Shown piece after piece: positions 56,870 through 64,000 of a DNA stretch of 64,000 nucleotides (position 1 is its first letter; every line of letters begins with the position of its first letter). The notes below the pieces were generated by a model that was given only the letters and a program-made list of their open reading frames with translations, did not search any database and was not told where the DNA came from. Source of the DNA: Tethya wilhelma (lineage: Eukaryota; Porifera; Demospongiae; Tethyida; Tethyidae); the NCBI GenBank assembly GCA_964030475.1, contig CAXIPT010000002.1, positions 330,138-394,137 on the forward strand. The letters are read 5' to 3'. The position numbers and the translations under genes were made by a program.

Positions 56870-57055
56870 GTGCTCAAGGGGCCAGACTTCACAAGAGACT
56901 TCCTGTTGCAGACGGACGCATCAGATCGTGGAGTTGGAGCAGTTCTAAGTTAGAGAGATAAAAATGGAGACGAACACCCTATTGCTTATTTTTTAGCCAG
57001 AAGTTATTACCGAGAGATGAGATATATTCAGTTATAGAGGAGTGTTTGGCGATCA
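56870..57055 (+). pseudogene. Gypsy RNase H fragment
   Basis: Reads KGPDFTRDFLLQTDASDRGV, GAVLS, a stop, then HPIAYFLARSYY and EMRY. TDASDRGVGAVL is the first Asp block of the retroelement RNase H. It is on the plus strand, following the inverted RT piece, as expected if only the RT middle was inverted. Confidence 0.78.
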
Positions 57056-57259
57056 ATACATTTTCATTTCCTGGTTGCTAGGTATGTTGATTTAATGTTA
57101 AATATTTGTTACCTTATGTCACTATTTTGAGTTTAGTATATATGTAGAGAGCATTTTTGTGTTTGTTATTCCATCGAAATTTGGTGAATCGAAATATTCT
57201 CGGCAAATCAATCGTCTAATCCCCGACACCAAATAAGAGACCCTAGAACCAGAATTTAC
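57056..57259. other. Nothing recognised
   Basis: Short AT-rich interval. Confidence 0.3.
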
Positions 57260-58015
57260 TAGCTCGAAGCCACAGAGAAGTGGATGCATGAGCTAGGAAT
57301 CACAGTGGTAGTGAAGATGAAAGGAACTTATGTTAATGGTTATAATTAAGAGAACAGATGTCTTTTATACAGGCAGAAGTTCTTACACAAAATGGTCTTT
57401 CTAGGTTCTTCAAATGCTGAAAATGCCCCCAACAGAAGGTGCAAAGAAAGCACTCCCAGCTGATTTATAACCTCCTGAACCATGCAGCCATTTCAAACAA
57501 GACTCCAGAAATGTTTCATGATGAGTCTACTTTTCAGGCTAAAGAAAACCAACCAACTCTAAGGACCTAAAAGGGACAACTGTGATGAGACCAAAGTCCA
57601 CAAGGAGTGGTATAATGGTTTCAGATTTCATTGAAGAGAGAGATGGCTAACTTGCACCTCAATGACATGGAGTACAAACGAGGCAAACAATTAAACCATC
57701 CATCAATTCGCAAGTTTGCTAGTCAACTATAGAAAAATGGAGAAGCAAACGAGGGATAGTTGACTGCAACAAAGTTCATTGGACAATTTAAGGAGGCAGT
57801 AAAATAACTGAAGCAAAGTATCAAAGAAGAATAGTTGGAGACTAGTATGGATTTTTGACCATGCACATTAGCTTTCATGCAGCTATGCCTGATAATGCAC
57901 TCAATGTCGCGAAGATGAATGTGAAACAAGGAAGAGCTCATTGAGTGACGAAAGTGGATGGTGGGCAGGAAAGCGCACTTGATAGAGATATTCTGGCAGC
58001 CTGTATATATATGCA
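57260..58015 (+). pseudogene. DDE (IS630/Tc1-like) transposase-like relic of a large animal/fungal family
   Basis: Fragments in order over several frames: EKWMHELGITVVVKMKGTYV, YRQKFLHKMV-LG-NAENAP, ALPADL, then HDESTFQAKENQPTL (57520-57565; HDE holds the likely catalytic Asp), TTVMRPKSTRSGIMVSDFI, LHLNDMEYKRGKQL, EKF-GQFKEAVK, a decayed FDH-type block, and FHAAMPDNALNV-KMNV (about 57870-57925). I recall this order from a widespread multi-copy family with a DDE endonuclease fold. Many stops and shifts. It may belong to a different element than the gypsy before it. Confidence 0.6.
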
Positions 58016-59282
58016 AGTTGAACTTTCGTTCTGCTATATATGATTATGAGATTTTTAACTTTTTCTCAAGCTTTTGTGCAGTCCAAGTTTACTGTATCCA
58101 AGAAAATACTTGTTGATGCTGTCAATGACAAGTGCGCCCAAGCTAGGAGACCAGGGAAAAAATAAAAATCAACGTATGTGTTTATATATACTCATACTCT
58201 CTATTCCTGGTATATATACTGGACCATATGGTATACCTGTATGCATATATGACTCAATTTTTTATATTATCAACCATTTTTGTATCACTTAACAATCATT
58301 TAATCATTAATTTTGTCACCATCGTTATGTGATCATGTATTTATTCATCAAGCTGTTGTGTAGAATATTAAATTATTGTGTTTTGTTATAAAAAAATTTA
58401 TATAAGGTTGTGAGTCGGTTGGATATAACTTGGTTGGGGAACACTTGTGACAACCTTGTGACAATTGAGGTTGTCACAGTTTCATTTCCAGGGTAATTAC
58501 AAGGTTGTTACATGATTGTCACAGGGTTGTTGCAACCTTGTGACAACCTTGGGTTACAACCATGTACATGTAACATGGTTGGAACAACTTTGGTACAACC
58601 TTGCAAGTTCGGTATGGGTATGCGCATCAAATTTTGATATGCGCTTCCTGGGAAGGCCTAGATATACCTGGAGTAGCTAACTCAAAATTTGCAGACTTTC
58701 CTAACCGGCACATTTTCTCTTGACAGGTCACATATTATTTATTTTGAAATGAAGATGTAGAATTTATTATTACACATGACTTGATTAACCCCAGTGCATG
58801 ATATGCTTCCAAACCTAACTACTGTACTGCTATATGAATATTGTATGGAATTTTCAAGTTGCTGTTATTGCAGAAAACAAAGTTGACAGACAATATGATT
58901 TTTTTTTAAAGTTCTCTGCTTGTTGACTCCTACGCCATCCTGGAAAAAATATACAGAGCTCCAACAACAAAAGCTAACTGTTCGGGGTCCCTTTTTAAGG
59001 GACTGAGGGGGTTGGTTAACCCCCAGTTTCGAAGCAGCCAGACACACAATCTTGTTCAATTCCAGAATATCATTCCAAAGGACCTGGATGGATAGCACTG
59101 TAGTGTCTGGGAAGGTGGGAAGCAATATCGATGTTCTGGTAAGAAAAATATTAATTATTAATTTTTACTACTAGTATTCTATTATAACTTACCATCAAGG
59201 GTTGCCCTAGCAAATTTATAGAATACGAACAAAAATCAAGAAAATGAGGACAACACACATAGCATAGCTACATGCAACCACC
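58016..59282. other. No gene; cluster of short inverted motifs at 58400-58615
   Basis: ACAACCTTG, its complement CAAGGTTGT and GTGACAA recur many times in both orientations between 58400 and 58615. A minus-strand frame 58865-59125 has no motif I trust. Confidence 0.35.
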
Positions 59283-59431
59283 TGTAACAATTTAATATTG
59301 ACAGTTGTAACTATTGTGTGTTTATACTAGACTATGTGAACTCTGTACCCTAATTGTAATATTCATGACTGTATGATTCTAATGCGCATGTGCAGTTGAG
59401 ATAATAAGTTGATTGATGAAACCTTGTGACA
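59283..59431 (+). mobile_element. Candidate 5' LTR of the gypsy element
   Basis: Starts TGTAACA and ends TGTGACA, giving TG...CA with near-inverted termini. It is immediately followed by TGG (59433), the obligatory start of a tRNA primer-binding site (TGGAGGTCCTGCCGAGAC). It contains a TATA-like TTTATAC. A 149-bp LTR would be short but within the range of mag/SURL-type elements. The 3' LTR lies outside the window, so this cannot be confirmed here. Confidence 0.35.
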
Positions 59432-59711
59432 GTGGAGGTCCTGCCGAGACCTACAAGAATCGATCGCTAGAGTGCTCTAAAGTGCTAGCTAGTTGTGTAG
59501 GCAAGTTTCGTAGCCCTTTCTTTTAGTGTGGTAGCACACTGAATAGCTACTCCGTGAGTGTAAGTAAGAATAACTGGGGGAAACGATCCGGCCAGAAAGT
59601 CACGTGTCCGTGTTGAACGTACGTGCTTCTGGCTAGAGGATCTGTGAGTGAATACCCTGGTTATAGTTGTAGTAGTTCTTTTTACTGTCAAGGAGTAGCT
59701 GAGTGTCAAGA

Positions 59712-60587
59712 ATGAGTTTGCAAGGAGCCGACGACACAGCCACTGGGATCGCGGTAGAATCGCCAGTTCGTGCTCCCTGGAATTCCCGGCGTATCACAGC
59801 AGAACATCTGCGTCGGATTGGAAGGGCCCTAGAAGTACCTACCACTGCCTCCACTGACGAAGTCCGTGTGATAATCGAAGCCAAACTCACTGAGCTTGGT
59901 CATGACCCTCGTAATATACAGATTGTGTTAGACCACTCCTCCAAGATGAGCCTCCAAGACGAAGAAGGGGAATTTCTCGTCGTGGAACCTGAGCCACTGG
60001 TTACTGAACCTGCCATAGAGGATGAAGAGAATTCTGTTGCCGGAGAAAGTACAGATGCAGAAGACATCGAGACTCTCCGAGCGACACTCCAAGAGATCCA
60101 GGGCGAGCGTGATCGACTGCAACTGCAGGTTGACACTTTAAATGGTCAGTTAGCAAAGGAAAAGGCCAGAGTTAAGGAGGTATGGAGTATTAATTGCGAG
60201 TATGTTGCTCAGCATGATGAGCTCATGTTGACTAAAGATGAAGAAATTGCTTGGTTAAAGACGTTGCTCCGAGAGGGTGGGGTAAGCCCCCCCTCGTCTG
60301 TGTCCAGTGAACACACAGAAGTGGAATCTGTACCAGTCGATGCATCTCCGGTTGTATCCCGACCACAGCGACGGGGACGTGCACCCCCAGTAGACCATTT
60401 CTCGGGTGAAGACAAGAGCATCACGTTTGATGACTGGCTACCAGCTCTGGAGCGTGCAGCCCAGTGGAATGGGTGGACAGAAGCCGATCAACTGCTACAA
60501 TTGGCAGGCCACCTGAGGGGGAAGGCCCTACAGGAGTGGAATCTCTTGCAGTCTATGGACAAAAGCTCATTGGAAAAAGCCAAGTAA
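59712..60587 (+). CDS. Ty3/gypsy gag, N-terminal part (ends at an in-frame TAA)
   Basis: ATG 59712 is the first Met of the frame. Residues about 95-165 are acidic and coiled-coil-like (TLRATLQEIQGERDRLQLQV), followed by a Ser/Pro linker with basic RPQRRGRAPP. A capsid-like segment begins DDWLPALERAAQWNGW and LAGHLRGKALQEW. The TAA at 60585-60587 interrupts the capsid, and the same frame continues without shift to 61508. The flanking residues read on normally, so the stop is most simply a point mutation (for example CAA to TAA), or less likely a readthrough site. The N-terminal repeat region may mediate multimerisation. Confidence 0.85.
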   Translation: MSLQGADDTATGIAVESPVRAPWNSRRITAEHLRRIGRALEVPTTASTDEVRVIIEAKLTELGHDPRNIQIVLDHSSKMSLQDEEGEFLVVEPEPLVTEPAIEDEENSVAGESTDAEDIETLRATLQEIQGERDRLQLQVDTLNGQLAKEKARVKEVWSINCEYVAQHDELMLTKDEEIAWLKTLLREGGVSPPSSVSSEHTEVESVPVDASPVVSRPQRRGRAPPVDHFSGEDKSITFDDWLPALERAAQWNGWTEADQLLQLAGHLRGKALQEWNLLQSMDKSSLEKAK

Positions 60588-61471
60588 GCCCTCAGGACAC
60601 GCTTAGATCCAGGAAGCCAGACCATGGCAGCCCAAGAATTTAGGCATTTGAGTCAGCGTAATCGGGAAAGTGTAGGAGATTTCATTACACGGTTGGAAAA
60701 GACTTTCCGGACCGCATATGGTCGTGATACCATATCGACAGAGACAAGAGCAGCTCTCTTGTATGCTCAACTTCAAGAAGGCCTCCGTTACGAGATATTA
60801 CAGGCTCCGGGTGTTTCAGGTGCAGAGTCTTATACACAGTTGTGTGTAGCCGCCAAGACAGAGGAGAGACGACTCGCTGTGCTCCAGAAGAAGAAGCAGT
60901 ACAGTTCTGGTGACCCTCCTCCAAATCGTAAACCGTCCAACTCCAAGCTTGGTGGAGAGGCTGGTACACAGAGTGATCGGGGTAAAGAAACCCGAACCTG
61001 CCACACATGTGGAAAGATGGGTCACCTTGCTAGAAATTGTAAATCAAAGAAGACAGAGAGCCGAGGTGCTTCTGCAGACAGTGCACAGAAGAAGTATGTG
61101 ACACAGCAGGTGAAATCTTCCACGAATGATGCGAGTGGTGACCCATTGGACTATCTTCACTCCTCCGACTCTGAAGATCGTGACGTTAAGATGGTGCGGG
61201 TCGAGGATAGAGGCAGCCGTGCACAGACAGCTAGAGTTGATATCCAGGGTGTTCCGGCTGATGGGGTTATCGATAGCGGTGCCGACATAACCATCCTAGG
61301 TGGTGATCTATTCAAGCGTGTTGCTTCGGTAGCCCATCTGAAGAAGAAGCACTTCCAAAAAGCCGACAAGACAGCACGTACATATGATCAGCGTCCATTT
61401 ACATTGGATGGTAGAATGGATCTTGATATTACCTTTGGTGATCGCACAATGAAGACGCCAGTGTACATAAA
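60588..61471 (+). CDS. Gag C-terminus, zinc knuckle and aspartic protease (same frame)
   Basis: Continues the capsid (AAQEFRHLSQRNRESVGDFI, LEKTFRTAYG, internal ATG 60624). It then has one perfect CCHC knuckle CHTCGKMGHLARNC (about 60999-61040), an acidic Ser-rich linker, and the protease VIDSGADITILGG (DSG catalytic, about 61267-61305) up to KTPVYIK (61469). The protease C-terminal part is cut at about 61471, where pol resumes in another frame. Reading on in the gag frame gives a stop at 61506-61508. Confidence 0.88.
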
Positions 61472-64000
61472 GATACATTCCCTCTACCCAGAATTGATGA
61501 CCTGCTAGATCAATTGGGCCGGTCAAAGTATTTTTCTACCCTAGATTTAGCGTCAGGGTACTGGCAAATTCGGGTAGCAGATGATTCCAAACAGAAGACC
61601 GCATTTGCAACCCACCGTGGCTTGTATGAGTTCAATGTAATGCCATTTGGTTTGACCAATGCGCCTGCTGTCTTTCAGCGCTTGGTTCAAGAGGTGCTTA
61701 GTGGTTTGAACCCAGAGGATGGAGCAGCATTTGTTTCTGCATACCTCGATGATATTATCATTTTCTCACAGACTCTGGAAGAACACCTACACCACTTACA
61801 GCTTGTTCTCTCTCGTTTGCTCGAAGCTGGTCTCAAACTCAATCCCGAGAAGTGCCAGTTCATCCGACAACTCGTTGAGTATTTGGGCTACATTGTCACA
61901 CCTGACGGATTGAAACCTACGGAGAGACATGTGGAAGCTGTGAAGAGATTTCCAGTTCCCACCAATGTGACAGAAGTTAGAAGGTTTCTTGGTTTAACCT
62001 CCTATTATCGCCGTTTTATCTCTGGTTTTGCAAAGTTGGCTAGTCCCTTACATGCTCTTACTAAAAAGACTGCACAGTTTTGCTGGAGCAATGCCTGTCA
62101 AGCTGCTTTTGAAGAGCTGAAGAGCAAATTAGTTATGGCTCCGATTCTTGCATACCCAACTTTTGACCGTAAATTTATTCTGGAGACAGATGCCAGCATC
62201 CTCGGATTGGGAGCAATTTTATCCCAAGAGCAAGATGATGGTTTGCTTCACCCCGTGGCATACGCTAGTCGTGCGTTATCGCCCTGTGAAAAGAATTATG
62301 GCATCACTGATCTGGAAACTTTAGCCGTTGTGTGGGCTCTATCTCATTTTAAGGTTTACCTGTATGGTCAGCAAGTAAAGGTCGTCACCGATCACGTTGC
62401 AGTTAAGTCTGTCCTGTTGAATCCGACTGCAAGTGGCAAGCATGCACGATGGTGGGCCAAAGTTTTTGAAAGTGGCATTGCCGATGTGGACATCGCTTAT
62501 CGCAGAGGGAGTGAAAATTCTAGTGCCGATGCTCTCTCTAGAGCTCCTCATTGTGACTCACCCGATAGGGAGGAAGACGTTGGCATGTCTGTTTTCAATA
62601 TTACCACAATTGGTGACTTGCTTCATGAAGAGTCAGGTGAGATGAAGCTGAATGATGTTTCCACCCATGCTAACATTGGAGAGGAACAGCACAAGGACCC
62701 TCAGTTAAAAGAGCTAATTCAGTTCATTGAAGACAATGTTCTGCCGGCTGACGAGAAGAGAGCTCGGAAGATTGCTCTACAGGCTAACCAGTTCTCGATC
62801 GTAGACAACATCCTCTACTTTGTCGAGCCCAAGAAGAAGGAAGTAAAGAAAAGAGCTGTGGTGCCAGAGTCATTGAAGAGACCACTACTTGAACTTAATC
62901 ACAAAGGACCTCTTTCTGGACATTTGTCTGGTGCTCGTCTGTACAAAGCTCTTGTTTCTTCGTTCTGGTGGGAAGGCATGTACAAGGACTCAGTAGAGTA
63001 CTGCCGATCCTGTCCACAGTGTGTCACCGTCTCAGGAGGTGAGCGTGTTGGGAAACCTCCACTCCAGACGATCCCTGTAAGCAGACCATTCCAGGTCATA
63101 GGTGTCGACATAATGGACTTGCCCAAAACCGAGTCTGGCAACAAACATGTGCTTGTGTTTCAAGATTTCCTATCTAAATGGCCAATGATCTTCGCGATGC
63201 CAGACCAGAAGACTCATCGCATCGTCAACCACCTAGTGAAGGATGTGATCCCAATGTTTGGAGTGCCCGAGAATCTCCTCTCTGATCGTGGTACCAATTT
63301 GCTGTCGTTCCTGATGCGTGATGTATGTGCCATGCTAGGGATCAACAAATCGAACACAACTGCATACCACCCACAATGTAATGGGATGGTCGAAAGGTTT
63401 AATCGTACATTGAAAACGATGCTCCGGAAACATGTGGAGACATGGGGGAAGCAATGGGACAAACGTCTTCATTCCGTTCTTTGGGCTTACAGGAACACGC
63501 CGCATGACTCCACAAATGAGAAGCCATCCTACTTGCTGTTTGGAAAGGACTTACGGACTCCTTCTGAGGCTACCTTCCTACCTACTACTGATATGCAGTC
63601 TGTGGATCTGGAGTCGTACAAGGTGCAGCTAGCAACAGAATTGACAGTAGCCAGAGAGCAAGCTGCACAAGCTGTTCGTAAAGCTCAATCTCGTTACAAA
63701 GCCCATTACGACAAGGGTAAATGTGCTAACAACCTTAAGAAGAGTGAATGGATCCTCATTCGCTTTCCGCATGAGGAAACTGGAGCTGAACGCAAACTAT
63801 CCAGACCATGGCATGGGCCGTATAGAGTTATCTCTACTACCCCAACAGGAGTGGTTGCTGAGAAGGTGTACTCTCCCCAGGATGGAACTATTCAGGTCCA
63901 CCTAACTCGTGTGTCACGGTGCCCTCTCAATTTCCCTGCTGGATACTATTGGTATGGTTCTAAACGCCGAGGACCAGGTCGACCACCTCAGTGGCTGAAC
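61472..64000 (+). CDS. Pol: RT (N-terminus deleted), RNase H, integrase; open to window end
   Basis: In the frame starting DTFPLPRIDDLLDQLG (61472) the sequence is open for more than 840 codons to base 64000. RT: FSTLDLASGYWQI (motif A), MPFGLTNAPAVFQ, AYLDDIIIFS (DD at about 61748-61753), YLGYIVTPDG, FLGLTSYYRRFI. RNase H: ETDAS, DLETLAVVWAL, TDHVAV, ADALSR. Integrase: H-H-C-C zinc finger (about 62890-63025), Asp 63107, Asp 63284, Glu 63392 (D-35-E spacing), and the GPY motif WHGPYRVI (about 63812). The RT fingers before PLPRID are missing, so the enzyme should be inactive although the rest looks intact. It continues beyond the window. Confidence 0.9.

Noticed and set aside
58865..59125. Minus-strand frame with ILELNKIVCLAASKL, faintly like a LINE ORF segment
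   Set aside because: Too short and too weak; no neighbouring LINE motif.
1..64000. CRISPR arrays, bacterial operons, rRNA or tRNA genes
   Set aside because: No regularly spaced direct repeats with unique spacers, no tRNA cloverleaf with a T-arm consensus, and no ribosome-binding-site-led gene clusters were seen.

Overview
The window looks like repeat-rich intergenic DNA of a non-bilaterian animal, most likely a demosponge (a cnidarian is less likely). It is AT-rich and shows spliceosomal-type intron borders. It has no bacterial gene organisation. It is full of decayed transposon proteins of animal types: Ty3/gypsy, DIRS-like, LINE, pogo/Tigger, hAT, piggyBac and IS630-like. Several uncharacterised multi-copy families that I associate from memory with sponge and coral genomes are also present. 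The species cannot be named from the sequence, and I see no clearly intact host gene.

Layout. 0-8 kb: a Tudor-knot/chromo-like exon, a PIF/Harbinger-type MITE, a TIR element, two TGTGACC-ended MITEs, and a pogo-like transposase relic. 8-13 kb: a gypsy RT scrap, an AT-hook exon running into a minisatellite, a relic of a Cys-rich-tailed unknown family, a foldback repeat, and a minus-strand YqaJ-type nuclease gene split by a small TA-flanked MITE. 14-19.5 kb: a ubiquitin-specific-protease exon, a second foldback repeat, a cloverleaf palindrome, a second pogo transposase between two hAT-like MITEs, and a two-exon unknown family. 22-28.6 kb: a DUF6589-type relic, a 39-bp minisatellite, a piggyBac scrap, and a DIRS-like RT/RNase H meeting head-on a minus-strand unknown family.

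29-43 kb: a large duplication. Block 29151-30501 reappears at 38466-39816, as far as I can see without change, and begins directly at an N. Beyond it both copies continue as diverged homologues carrying LINE and protein-kinase remnants. The second copy has gained two TIR elements whose ends resemble each other, and the first copy supplies the empty sites. 43-54 kb: two more LINE copies of the same family, a hAT transposase C-terminus, HECT ligase exons, and foldback elements. 54.5-58 kb: a scrambled gypsy element (protease fused to integrase, RT partly inverted) and an IS630-like transposase relic. 59.3-64 kb: a young-looking Ty3/gypsy element with gag (one nonsense codon), protease, and an open RT-RNase H-integrase frame that runs off the window. 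A clean internal deletion has removed the protease end and the RT start.

The genes do not form a pathway. The region is a nested graveyard of mobile DNA in which insertions can be dated relative to each other. The most informative points are the MITE splitting the YqaJ reading frame, the empty-site pairs in the duplication, and several conserved unknown protein families. All family names are from recognition of motifs without a database search.
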